Positions 27,172 to 36,219 of a stretch of 58,774 nt of DNA are shown here, one piece after another. The stretch is from assembly GCA_020354025.1 (NCBI GenBank), contig CP070638.1, positions 3,071,110 through 3,129,883 of the forward strand. Reading direction: 5' to 3'. The translations under genes were made by a program, and so were the position numbers. This DNA is from Fidelibacterota bacterium. GTDB lineage: Bacteria; Fidelibacterota; Marinisomatia; SCGC-AAA003-L08; TS1B11. Positions within the stretch are counted from its first letter, which is position 1. Each line of letters starts with the position of its first letter. The notes beneath the pieces were generated by a model, which worked only from the letters and a program-made list of their open reading frames with translations, was not told where the DNA came from and did not search any database.

Positions 27172-28992
27172 CTACTGTGCCCCAGCAAGGAATGCCATAA
27201 ATACCAGCGCTTCGGCGGTGCCGTCCAGGGTAGGCTCGTTGGTAGAGTAGTCCCCCAGGTCGTCGTGGTACACGGCTAACGCTGACTGGAAGGGAGCGAA
27301 CCTGTCCTCCCGGGTCAGCCGCAGACCCTGGAGCTGGCTGAAGATGGATGTATAGACCGGCCCATCATTCAGGCCACCGGTTATGGACCTGCCGGTAATA
27401 TCCGCGGGTGGGCTATGAGGGTACAAGGGTGTGTTGCCACCTTCCGGCGGGATACCCACGAAGGCACTCACTCCCCAGGGATTGCGGCCCAGGAGCCAGT
27501 CCCGGTTATCAAGCATGAAAGCGTGAAAGCTGCTGTCGCCAGTCATGCGCTCATAAAGGATCAAATGATTAATGAACGCAGCCACCAGGTTGTTGGAGCA
27601 CCAGATAAACGGCACACCGAAATGGTAGGCGTTGTCCTTACCACGTGCCCAGACCTTCTCGATACCCTCCCGGTAATAGGCAGCCAAAGTATCCTGGAAG
27701 GCGGGATCCACCAGAGAGTAAAGAGCATAGTGGCCTATATTCATGAAGGGGTAGTATTCGTAGTGCCTGGCAGTGTCGGCGCCCATCCAGGAGGTGGTGC
27801 CGATCAGGCGGGCATAGGAAACGGCATTATCAAGATAGGCGCTCTCGCCTGTTTGCCTGTACAGCTCGGCAGCACCCCATTCCATGTCGTCAGCCCAGGT
27901 GATCTCGTGGTAGCGATACGGCGCCCGGCAGGGTGTACCTTCCTGGCAGCCGGGCTGAGCTTGCCCCATCCGATAGACTTCGATCCCTGCCTGAAGACAG
28001 CGAGCGGCAAACTCGGGATCGTCCAGGTCTTGCTTCCAGATATCATGAGCCATGCTCATGGCTGCTGCATATCGCCCCGCCAGGTTCGCAATACCGGTGG
28101 ACGTGTTCTGGTGCTCTAAGAGTCCCTGGGGTTGTCCAGTGGCGTAGTACACTACGCGGTAGCTGTTCGGCCCCCACCCGTAGTCGGCGATATCCTCGTG
28201 GGGCAGCTGCCAGCCCACGTGGTCCCGGTCATCGGCTACTTGATGGAATAGCTGGTCAGTTACCGGATGCATCTTCAACATCCACTCCAATCCCCACCGG
28301 GCCTCATCCAGGATATCAGGCACTCCATTGGATCCCGGCTTGCCCCGCTCATCAACCTCATCAGCGAATTTGCCCTTGTTCTCCTGATAGGTGAACAGCA
28401 TACGGCAGACCGAGTTGCCGGAAGTGAGCAGGTAGCGCAGATAGTCCCCGGCATCATGCCAGCCACCCGTCGCATCAATATACGTGCTGTCAGGCATGGG
28501 GCCGTAGACGGTTCGTCCATCCAACTGATGGCAGGTGGTATCCAGGAAGGGGTTGTAGCCACACCGCTGCTGCCGGATATAGGAAAGGAGCACCTCCTGA
28601 ACCCCGTTATATACGTCCTCACCGATATCAAACGGCAGGGAGGAATAATCAGTGTTCGCAATTCGGAGCTGATAGCGTCCCGGTTGATTGAAATTGCTGA
28701 AGTCAAGTCGGTAATGGTATCTAAAATTGCCATATGATCCAATGTTGGTACCCAACTCCCGGGGGCCCGATGCTTCCTCGCCTGAGTTAACGTCTATAAT
28801 GACATACTCGTACTTCCTCAAGTTCTTTTGAGAAAATGCGATGGCGACCTTGCTTTCGCCGGGTTGATAACCTATCTGATTCGCCCGAAGGTAGATGGCT
28901 CGGCGGTTGTCTTTTACTGCCGTGATACTTGGTTGGGTACAAGCTGCACCCATTAACGCCAGTGTGAAAATAATGGTATGGTGTATACGCAT
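27172..28992 (-). CDS. Glycoside hydrolase family 9 lipoprotein (endoglucanase-type)
   Basis: The protein has 606 residues from the ATG at 28992, which gives a lipoprotein signal (MGAAC) and follows GGAGA; the frame stays open to 29058. After the signal comes a cellulase N-terminal Ig-like domain (about 32-115, starting YLRANQIGYQPGE). The GH9 alpha-toroid follows, with GGWHDAGDY holding the catalytic base aspartates and TNEPTLDGTA near the C-terminus holding the likely acid Glu. GH9 enzymes cleave beta-1,4-glucans, and some act on xyloglucan or chitosan-derived oligomers. Lipid anchoring suggests action on oligosaccharides at the cell surface or in the periplasm. It has its own terminator downstream. 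Confidence 0.93.
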   Translation of the reverse strand: MRIHHTIIFTLALMGAACTQPSITAVKDNRRAIYLRANQIGYQPGESKVAIAFSQKNLRKYEYVIIDVNSGEEASGPRELGTNIGSYGNFRYHYRLDFSNFNQPGRYQLRIANTDYSSLPFDIGEDVYNGVQEVLLSYIRQQRCGYNPFLDTTCHQLDGRTVYGPMPDSTYIDATGGWHDAGDYLRYLLTSGNSVCRMLFTYQENKGKFADEVDERGKPGSNGVPDILDEARWGLEWMLKMHPVTDQLFHQVADDRDHVGWQLPHEDIADYGWGPNSYRVVYYATGQPQGLLEHQNTSTGIANLAGRYAAAMSMAHDIWKQDLDDPEFAARCLQAGIEVYRMGQAQPGCQEGTPCRAPYRYHEITWADDMEWGAAELYRQTGESAYLDNAVSYARLIGTTSWMGADTARHYEYYPFMNIGHYALYSLVDPAFQDTLAAYYREGIEKVWARGKDNAYHFGVPFIWCSNNLVAAFINHLILYERMTGDSSFHAFMLDNRDWLLGRNPWGVSAFVGIPPEGGNTPLYPHSPPADITGRSITGGLNDGPVYTSIFSQLQGLRLTREDRFAPFQSALAVYHDDLGDYSTNEPTLDGTAEALVFMAFLAGAQ

Positions 28993-29222
28993 TACGGATC
29001 TCCAGAAAGATTCGAGATGGTCGGGTGAGAAACTAAGAGTGACACATTGCCTTTTCAAGATTTAGTTCACATTTCATCTGAGTCATTCTTACTTAATCAG
29101 TACGGGAGTCACATTCAACAATCCTATTTTCCTGACATACAATAGCCTGTACCCAGCTTCTTTGCATCAGTACATATCTACCCAGGCTTTGGGATTATTT
29201 TCCCGCAGGACTCCCTTTACTA

Positions 29223-31742
29223 TCATTGCTTTTTTTCGATGCGAATCGTACGGATCTGCCAGGGATTGAAAGTAAGCCGCTTTGATATCGGAGCTATTTC
29301 ACCGCCCATTAAATCAATCTCCACGAGTCTGGCATTTTTCATTGTGCATGACACTGACGCTTTCGTTCTTTGGCCTTTGCTCTCATAAATCCGGACACAG
29401 ATCTGTCCATCTTCACCGTAAAGCGCTGACAGCAGGACGTTATCGGGCCCGATATCGAGGATGTCCACCAGAGAGCCGAGTTTCCCATCGCCGGCCTTGC
29501 CGCTGATGTATATTGCAGGGAAATTATATGCCAGCGCCTGCCGGTGCAGGTCCGCTTCCTGCCAGGCTCCGGTGAAAGGACTAAGTGAAAACTCGTACGT
29601 GTATTTACCATTGAGCATCCTGGTACCCCAGATGTAGTACATGGCATAGGCAAGCGGCACGGAAAATCCCCCATCCTCCTCACGAACAGAACCCATGGTG
29701 CCCCGGTTGAAAACAGCTATTCCTGTCCTACTATCAGCGATTGCGGTCCAGTAATTGCCTTCGACATATTGATCTGGAGTTTCAGAAACTGCAAACGGCA
29801 AGTCACGTATCCCGATAGCACTATCATCAACGTTCGGAAAGAGCTTGAACCGGAGCTTATGCTCATGGATAAAAGGAGATACATCCTCTCTTTGATTATC
29901 GCTGAGTCGGCCGATTTTCTGACCGTTATAATTAAATTCAACTCGACAGTCCAGCTGGGGAGTATCACGGCAGAAAGTCACCTCAAATGTATACGGGATG
30001 CCGCCGATAAATCCGTATTCGGTGGCTACTGCCCAAGGAGTATCCGTGTTGGTTTTATGAATAATCCACTTCCCTCGCGACTCGCAGTCAACGCCGTCAA
30101 TCCTACCGGCAAAAAAGGCTGCTCTTTTATCAGTTGCAAGGATAGACTTTCGCGTCCGTTTATGTTTATATGTTATTGATTTGAATCCCCCCTCGGGATC
30201 AAGGGTGACGTCCAGATAGGGGGTGGCTATCTTCAGACTCTCCTCGTCAATTACCACTTCAGCAGCTCGTGAGGGTGATGGTTCCGCTGCTATCAAAGAG
30301 AAAGAGGAAAGACTCAAGGCCGGAAGGTCTGCCTTGAAAGCGATGCTACCATCGAGAATGCTGTCGTCCGAGTAGCGATGTGCGGATAGTACGACTGTAG
30401 GTAAGACCTTTTTTGCATTCAGTACCGCGAACGCTTTGGCATCGCCCTTTTTTAGCGCCAGAAAAGCCAGATCAATAACGATCCACTGCTCGCGACGCCA
30501 GGATAAAGGATTAAACACGGTTACCTGTGCAAATCCTTCGCCTTTCATATGGGCGGCAAAATATCCCAGGGAAGCCTCCTGCACCCTGCGGGAAAAATCA
30601 AGCGAGGTTGGCAGATACTTCCTGGCTTCAGGCAAGAGACCTACGATTTCAACATCATGATGCTGGCCCACCAGCAGGTTCTGCCACGATCGATGCAATT
30701 CGTTTTCCCGGTTGGTTCCGCCGGTCATCAGCTCGAGGGCAGCTAAACGCTCCGCCGCGAGAACCTGTACCGTGGCCTGGCGGCTCATATTCCATATTTC
30801 GTTCCCGCAATATCCCCATGGCATACGAACAGTGAAATCATTCGGCACTGTCACCATGTCTACTGCGGGCTCAGGCATTACTGTCAGGAGTTCATCCAGC
30901 AGGATCCAACTGTACTGTGGATTGGATTCATACTGGCTCACCAGCCCTTCGCGCCGTAGCCCGGAATCATCAGCCCTGGTAGCAAGCAAGGGTTGGATAT
31001 GGGCAAAGCGCTCTCGATACCTCTCCATGGGCTCGTCGCACTCGGGACCGGGATAACGTGTCAGTATCCAGTTATCCACAGTGGTCTTGCCAAATTCAGC
31101 GCCCTCACCATCGTATGTCGGTACCGTTGAGATCCGTGAGCCATCCAGCCCGATCCACCACCCCATAGGTACATTGAAAGTGGGATTATATCCATACATC
31201 ATAAAATGAGTGCGCATGATTGCGCCCTTGAAGGCGAAACCATTGAGAATTTGCGGCATCTGGCTATGCATGGCGTGCTCGCTCATCAAATAAACATAAG
31301 GCCTATCGCCAAAATGTGTGAGGCTAGATTTCAGGGCATATGAGATTTGACGTATATTGGATTCTTCGTTGATGAAGTGCGATAGAGGCTGACCATAAGT
31401 GCACGATCCGATATCGAATCGTCCGTCATACTTGTTCAGATAGTCGCGAATTTCGTTTAAAATCTCCGGTTCATTTTCAGCGAAGTAATCGTAAATATGG
31501 GCTTCATTATCAAGGCCAATCTTAAAACCGGGATAGCGATCCAACCAGTCAGTGGCGTTCCTTAGCCGCTCAAGGAAATGATTACTACCCCACAGTATCA
31601 ATCCGCCATGATCATAAGTCAGCATATAAACACGATCCGGGGATCCTATCTCTGCTCGATTTTGCTTCAGTACTTGACTGTGGCCGATGCTTGTCAATAG
31701 CACGAAAAGACTTATCATGAATTTTTTCGAGGAGCCAGTCAT
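29223..31742 (-). CDS. Divergent GH38-like (alpha-mannosidase-fold) secreted protein
   Basis: The protein has 839 residues with a cleavable signal peptide (SIGHSQ/V). Residues about 40-330 follow the GH38 N-terminal domain: the IYDYFAENEPE, GRFDIGS and SHFINEESNIRQ segments and a YLxxxxxxxxQMPQIL segment align with family motifs without gaps. The C-terminal half resembles the GH38 beta-sandwich (NPLSWRREQWI). However, the metal-binding HTHWDREW-type motif is replaced by a YDHGG segment, and the position of the nucleophile Asp is Ser followed by Glu. It may be a new subfamily with altered chemistry, or a binding protein. AGAGGA is placed 8 bases before the ATG. Upstream of it lies the ABC importer. 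Confidence 0.75.
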   Translation of the reverse strand: MTGSSKKFMISLFVLLTSIGHSQVLKQNRAEIGSPDRVYMLTYDHGGLILWGSNHFLERLRNATDWLDRYPGFKIGLDNEAHIYDYFAENEPEILNEIRDYLNKYDGRFDIGSCTYGQPLSHFINEESNIRQISYALKSSLTHFGDRPYVYLMSEHAMHSQMPQILNGFAFKGAIMRTHFMMYGYNPTFNVPMGWWIGLDGSRISTVPTYDGEGAEFGKTTVDNWILTRYPGPECDEPMERYRERFAHIQPLLATRADDSGLRREGLVSQYESNPQYSWILLDELLTVMPEPAVDMVTVPNDFTVRMPWGYCGNEIWNMSRQATVQVLAAERLAALELMTGGTNRENELHRSWQNLLVGQHHDVEIVGLLPEARKYLPTSLDFSRRVQEASLGYFAAHMKGEGFAQVTVFNPLSWRREQWIVIDLAFLALKKGDAKAFAVLNAKKVLPTVVLSAHRYSDDSILDGSIAFKADLPALSLSSFSLIAAEPSPSRAAEVVIDEESLKIATPYLDVTLDPEGGFKSITYKHKRTRKSILATDKRAAFFAGRIDGVDCESRGKWIIHKTNTDTPWAVATEYGFIGGIPYTFEVTFCRDTPQLDCRVEFNYNGQKIGRLSDNQREDVSPFIHEHKLRFKLFPNVDDSAIGIRDLPFAVSETPDQYVEGNYWTAIADSRTGIAVFNRGTMGSVREEDGGFSVPLAYAMYYIWGTRMLNGKYTYEFSLSPFTGAWQEADLHRQALAYNFPAIYISGKAGDGKLGSLVDILDIGPDNVLLSALYGEDGQICVRIYESKGQRTKASVSCTMKNARLVEIDLMGGEIAPISKRLTFNPWQIRTIRIEKKQ

Positions 31743-32136
31743 CGTTCTATCCTCTCAATCGTGTGTCCTTGCGAAAACCCTTTTTAAAAAGAATCTTAAC
31801 TTGATTGTAGAACATAACCTATTTTGATGTATGGTGTGATATATTTCCATAACAGCTGGCATTGGTAATTACTACCTAGTATGCTTCAGAATATATGATA
31901 CAAGATTCTGCCACCATTTGATTTGCTGCTTTGCATGGATAGTGATCGATCTCAAATGTCAGCATAATATCCGAATTGAATATCAGGGGGCATGTAATAA
32001 TCAAGTGCGAACGTCTTAGATGAGTCGTCAGTTAGACCATGGAAACACGCAATGTCTCTTTTAGTTTTTTCCTTGTATAGCCAAAAGGTTCTAATCTGTT
32101 ACACTAAGGTGAGAGCGTAGTATGTGAGAAGAGACA
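31743..32136. other. Intergenic region between the ABC operon and the GH38-like gene
   Basis: About 390 bases, AT-richer than its surroundings. It should contain the promoter of the GH38-like gene and the end of the ABC transcript. I see a 12-bp palindrome CTTTTTAAAAAG at 31780-31791 but no convincing terminator or promoter boxes, and no gene. Confidence 0.5.
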
Positions 32137-33261
32137 TCAATCCCCATTGGAATTCAGGGAATACCCACTTTCCTCATCAAAAAGAATCGCATTTTCCCAA
32201 TCAACTGAAACTCCTACAGTTTCTCTCGGCTTCAGTCGGAGTTCTGGTTCAGTAAGTATAGTGAGCGGGCAACCTTCAACCTCAACTTCTAAGACACCTT
32301 CCTCCCCCAAAGATTCATAAATCACCACTTTGCCAGAACGTTGCGCAAATTCTTTTTCATGAACCATATGAGTGTGGTGAGGACGGATGCCTAAAACTAG
32401 CTTTTTCTTTTCCCATCCTCTTGCGGATACCATGAGACTTTCCGGCAGCTGAATGTTCAAATCATAATCGAAAGAACTAAAAATATGTGTTCCTTCGGCC
32501 GTTGAGATTGTACCATTGATAAAGTTCATCGGAGGCTCTCCTATAAACCCAGCAACAAACAGATTAATCGGATGTTCGTAGACTTGTGCGGGGGCTCCAA
32601 TTTGTTGGAGGACACCATTATCCATGACTGCTATGCGATCAGCGAGAGCAAGAGCCTCCACCTGGTCATGGGTCACGTAGATCACGGTGCGCTTATTCAG
32701 CTCGTGGATTCGCTTAAGTTCACCGCGTGTACGCAAGCGCAGTTCCGAATCGAGATGGGAGAGTGGTTCATCCATTAGATAAACGTCTGCGTCACGGATA
32801 ATACAGCGGCCCAAGGAAACCCGTTGCTGTTGTCCACCGGATAGTTCTGCAGGTCGCCTGTCTAGGATATCTCCAATATCCAATACATCCACAACCTCTC
32901 GCAGTTTGTTCTGGATTTCAACTTTAGGCATACCACGGGCTTTCAAAGGGAAAACCACATTTTCACGAACGGTAAGGGGTGGGTATAGCGCGTAATTTTC
33001 AAAAGCCATGGCAACGTTCTGATCTGCCGGGGCTAAATCATTGACAAGTGTTTTCCCGATAAAGACTTTGCCAGCGCTAATTTCCTCCAGACCTGCGATC
33101 ATGCGAAGCGTTGAAGTTTTACCGCAGCCGGAAGGTCCCAGAAGCACCATGAATTCGCCGTCGTTACACGTGAATGAGACGTGGTCCACTGCCATGACCT
33201 GGTCATGGATTCTCTCATCCTGATATATTTTGGTTAGGTCCTGGACCGTTATTTCAGCCAT
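32137..33261 (-). CDS. Sugar ABC importer ATPase (UgpC/MalK type), copy A
   Basis: The protein has 374 residues. Motifs in order are Walker A GPSGCGKTS, Q-loop region AFENYALYP, signature LSGGQQQRV, Walker B LMDEPLSHLD and the H-loop in VTHDQ. A MalK-type C-terminal regulatory OB region follows from about residue 240. The conserved Q-loop glutamine is Glu here. Together with the paralogous ATPase 13 bp upstream it would energise the two permeases, probably as a heterodimer. It is the last gene of a five-gene operon. Confidence 0.93.
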   Translation of the reverse strand: MAEITVQDLTKIYQDERIHDQVMAVDHVSFTCNDGEFMVLLGPSGCGKTSTLRMIAGLEEISAGKVFIGKTLVNDLAPADQNVAMAFENYALYPPLTVRENVVFPLKARGMPKVEIQNKLREVVDVLDIGDILDRRPAELSGGQQQRVSLGRCIIRDADVYLMDEPLSHLDSELRLRTRGELKRIHELNKRTVIYVTHDQVEALALADRIAVMDNGVLQQIGAPAQVYEHPINLFVAGFIGEPPMNFINGTISTAEGTHIFSSFDYDLNIQLPESLMVSARGWEKKKLVLGIRPHHTHMVHEKEFAQRSGKVVIYESLGEEGVLEVEVEGCPLTILTEPELRLKPRETVGVSVDWENAILFDEESGYSLNSNGD

Positions 33262-33274
33262 GGTAGAAACGTGG

Positions 33275-34402
33275 TCAGATTGTTATCGATTCTCTATGAG
33301 CTATGCCCCGAGACAGGCTTTTCCCCGTGTGCGCATCAAAAAGTATAATGTCCTTCTCAGAAACCTGGAGTTTCACAGGTTGGCCTATTTCGTAGTTTTG
33401 CTCCTTGGTCAAAGCATTCAGGATCTGGTGCCCGACCTTAACCTGCACTATGCTATTAACTCCCATATATTCACTCACGTAGATCTCGCCAACTATTCCC
33501 TGATCATCCAGATTTCGCGAGAGATATAGATGTTGGGATCGTACTCCAACCAGTACGGTATCATTCCTTGGAGGCAACTCTTCAGCAGATAGCGGACATG
33601 GAACTTGAAAAGCACCGTCCTTCGAGATCACCTTTAGCTCCCCCCCACTCCCATTCTGGATATGACACGTGATCAAATTTATCTTAGGTTGACCTATCAA
33701 AGAGGCAACAAAGGTGTCGGCTGGATTGTAATACACCTCACTTGGAGTGCCAATTTGATGTATGACTCCTTCGTTGAGGATAACCAAGCGACCGGCTAAT
33801 GCAAGCGCTTCCAGATAATCGTGGGTGACATAGATAATGGTCGTGTTAAGTGAGCTCTGGTATTTCTTCAGCTCTCTCCTCATATGATGTCTCAGCTTGG
33901 CATCAAGATGTGAGAGCGGTTCATCCATAAGCAGTATTTCTGCCCTTTTAGCTAACGCTCTCCCCAGAGAGACGCGCTGTTTTTGACCACCCGATAGCTC
34001 CGCGGGTTTACGTGCCAACAGAGACTTCATCTGAAGCATCTCCGCAGTTTCGCGCACCCGTCGGTCAATTTCATCCTGGCTTAAAAGAGCAGCTTTGCTT
34101 CTAAGTGGGAAGGCAATATTATCATATACCGTATAGTGGGGATAAAGAGCGTAGGATTCAAAAACCATTGCGATGTTTCGCTTTTCTGGAGGAATTAGAT
34201 TGATCAGGCGCCCATCTTTATAAATTTCACCCTGGGTAACAGGCTCCAAGCCCGCGATCATTTTCAAGGTTGACGTTTTACCAGCTCCCGAGGGGCCCAA
34301 TATTGCCAATATATCCTTATCCAGAGATTCGAATGAGATTCCGCGAACAGCCTTTACCTTGCCGTAATATTTATGGACATCCTCTAACTGAACCGTAGAC
34401 AT
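33275..34402 (-). CDS. Sugar ABC importer ATPase (UgpC/MalK type), copy B
   Basis: The protein has 375 residues from the ATG at 34402, which leaves a 13-bp gap to the permease and follows GGAAA; the frame stays open to 34453 but would overlap the permease gene. It carries Walker A GPSGAGKTS, signature LSGGQKQRV, Walker B LMDEPLSHLD and an H-loop histidine. The Q-loop has VFESYALYP, so glutamine is again replaced by glutamate. A MalK-like C-terminal domain is present. Two distinct ATPases in one importer are known for some polyol and glycerol systems, but a single homodimeric ATPase is more usual. Confidence 0.93.
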   Translation of the reverse strand: MSTVQLEDVHKYYGKVKAVRGISFESLDKDILAILGPSGAGKTSTLKMIAGLEPVTQGEIYKDGRLINLIPPEKRNIAMVFESYALYPHYTVYDNIAFPLRSKAALLSQDEIDRRVRETAEMLQMKSLLARKPAELSGGQKQRVSLGRALAKRAEILLMDEPLSHLDAKLRHHMRRELKKYQSSLNTTIIYVTHDYLEALALAGRLVILNEGVIHQIGTPSEVYYNPADTFVASLIGQPKINLITCHIQNGSGGELKVISKDGAFQVPCPLSAEELPPRNDTVLVGVRSQHLYLSRNLDDQGIVGEIYVSEYMGVNSIVQVKVGHQILNALTKEQNYEIGQPVKLQVSEKDIILFDAHTGKSLSRGIAHRESITI

Positions 34403-34415
34403 ATATTTCCTATTC

Positions 34416-35282
34416 TCAACCTCGAATAGCCCCCATAGTGAGACCGCGCACAAGGTATTTTTGGATAAATATTGCCAGTATTAGTGGGGGCATAATGGTG
34501 ATCACCGTCGCTGCGGCCATCTGTCCCCACAGGACTGACTCGTACGAAATAAAACCAAGAGTTCCCACCGTTGAAGGGTATGTATCGCTTGATCCTAAAA
34601 TCAATCCGAAAATGAAGTTATTCCATGCGAAAATGAAGGCCAGAACTGCTGTTGACGCTAATCCAGGCTTGACCAGGGGAAGTGCAATTTTAGTGAAGAC
34701 ACCCCACCATGAGTAACCATCCAGCTTGGCAGCCTGCTCAATCTCAACCGAAATGTCTTCAAAGTATCCGCGAATGATCCAGACAATCAAAGGCAGTGTG
34801 ATCAACTGATATACGAATATCAATCCTACGTAGGTGTTATACAGATGGAGTTTCTGATACAGAATATAGATTGGTATAATAACCGCAATTTCCGGAGCAA
34901 AGCGGAAGCTCAAGAATGTAAAAGCGATATCATCTTTGAATCGAAAACGGTAGCGGGCAAGCGCGTATGAGGCCGGTACACCTGCCAGTAGCGAAAGTAC
35001 AACAGCAGAAATGGTGATGATGCAACTGTTCTTAAAATAGAGCAGAAAATCCGTTTGACCGGCTTCATATTGCATACTTTGACCACCGAAAAGGATGGCC
35101 TTATAATTTTCAAGTGAGGGAGTGAAGATAAACTTCGGGACTGGAGAAATGATGTCAATATGACTTTTAAAAGACATCATCACAACCCAGATTAGCGGGA
35201 ATAACGCAAAAACTGCATAACCTGCCAGCGCCAGCCAGATCAGAGTCTGACGCTTAGGAGCGAGATATCTTGAACGCTTCAT
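34416..35282 (-). CDS. Sugar ABC importer permease, MalG type
   Basis: The protein has 288 residues with six predicted membrane helices. The EAA loop that docks the ATPase is visible near residues 184-210 (EQAAKLDGYSWWG, then ALPLVKPG). It is the second permease of the operon, 32 bp downstream of the MalF-type gene. Both belong to the CUT1 class judging by gene set and length. The ATG at 35282 is adopted. Confidence 0.93.
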   Translation of the reverse strand: MKRSRYLAPKRQTLIWLALAGYAVFALFPLIWVVMMSFKSHIDIISPVPKFIFTPSLENYKAILFGGQSMQYEAGQTDFLLYFKNSCIITISAVVLSLLAGVPASYALARYRFRFKDDIAFTFLSFRFAPEIAVIIPIYILYQKLHLYNTYVGLIFVYQLITLPLIVWIIRGYFEDISVEIEQAAKLDGYSWWGVFTKIALPLVKPGLASTAVLAFIFAWNNFIFGLILGSSDTYPSTVGTLGFISYESVLWGQMAAATVITIMPPLILAIFIQKYLVRGLTMGAIRG

Positions 35283-35314
35283 ATTACAGCCGATACTTCA
35301 TTTTGGCCTGAAGC

Positions 35315-36202
35315 CTACCTCTCGATTCCGGTCGCTCTCTGCATGGCTCGGTTCCACCACGAGACCAATATACGACTTACGATGAAAATCACGACCCAGA
35401 TGATGATCATATGAGAAAGGGATTTCCCCATATTGTACCAGCGGAATGCTTCATAATATGCACTTACTTGTATGAGCATCGTGGAGTGAGAGCCTTTCGT
35501 GGTTGCATAGATCAAATCGAACATCTTAAGCGAGTCCATCGTTCTAAACAAAATCGTTAGGATCAAGAACGGTTTCAACATAGGCAGCGTCAAGCGACGA
35601 AAGACGAAAAAGGCGGAAGCACGGTCTACCAGTGCTGACTCATATGGTTCTTTCGGTAAGGACTGTAATCCGGCAAGGAGTATGATAGCACAAAAAGGAG
35701 TGTAGAGCCATACATCGATAAGTACGATGGAAAGCAAAGAGTAGGTGTTAGCCAGCCATGGCACCGGTGCTGCACCAATTAGACCAATGAAGTAGTTCAA
35801 TATTCCATTCTCTGCCATGATCATCTTCCACATCAAAGCAGCGATAACCGGAGGCATCATTAGTGGGATAATGAGTATAAAACGGAAAGATCGGATACCT
35901 CGAATCTCATGGTTCAAGAGCATTGCTACTCCCAATCCCAGCGGTACTTCGATGATGATCGTCAACGCAGCATAAAGGAGCGTAACAGCCAGCGAGTACC
36001 AGAAGTTGATATCCAGAAATGAATCCAGGTAGTTGGAGAGTCCGATGAAATGGCGCGTTGGTGAGACTAGTCGATAATCGGTGAGGCTGTAAATGACTGC
36101 CAGAACAAAAGGATAGAGTATTCCGATGGTCAGAGCCAATGCCGGCAAGATAATAAGGTAGGGGAGATAACGATCCTGCCAGCGTCGCTCACCCTGTTTC
36201 AT
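35315..36202 (-). CDS. Sugar ABC importer permease, MalF type
   Basis: The protein has 295 residues with six predicted membrane helices. The EAA loop reads YESALVDRASAFFVFRRLTL and is followed by PMLKPF. Unlike E. coli MalF it lacks the long periplasmic insertion, as is usual for CUT1 UgpA-like subunits. It starts 17 bp after the binding-protein gene and is in the same operon. Confidence 0.93.
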   Translation of the reverse strand: MKQGERRWQDRYLPYLIILPALALTIGILYPFVLAVIYSLTDYRLVSPTRHFIGLSNYLDSFLDINFWYSLAVTLLYAALTIIIEVPLGLGVAMLLNHEIRGIRSFRFILIIPLMMPPVIAALMWKMIMAENGILNYFIGLIGAAPVPWLANTYSLLSIVLIDVWLYTPFCAIILLAGLQSLPKEPYESALVDRASAFFVFRRLTLPMLKPFLILTILFRTMDSLKMFDLIYATTKGSHSTMLIQVSAYYEAFRWYNMGKSLSHMIIIWVVIFIVSRILVSWWNRAMQRATGIER

Positions 36203-36219
36203 ACAACTGTACCAGCTTT

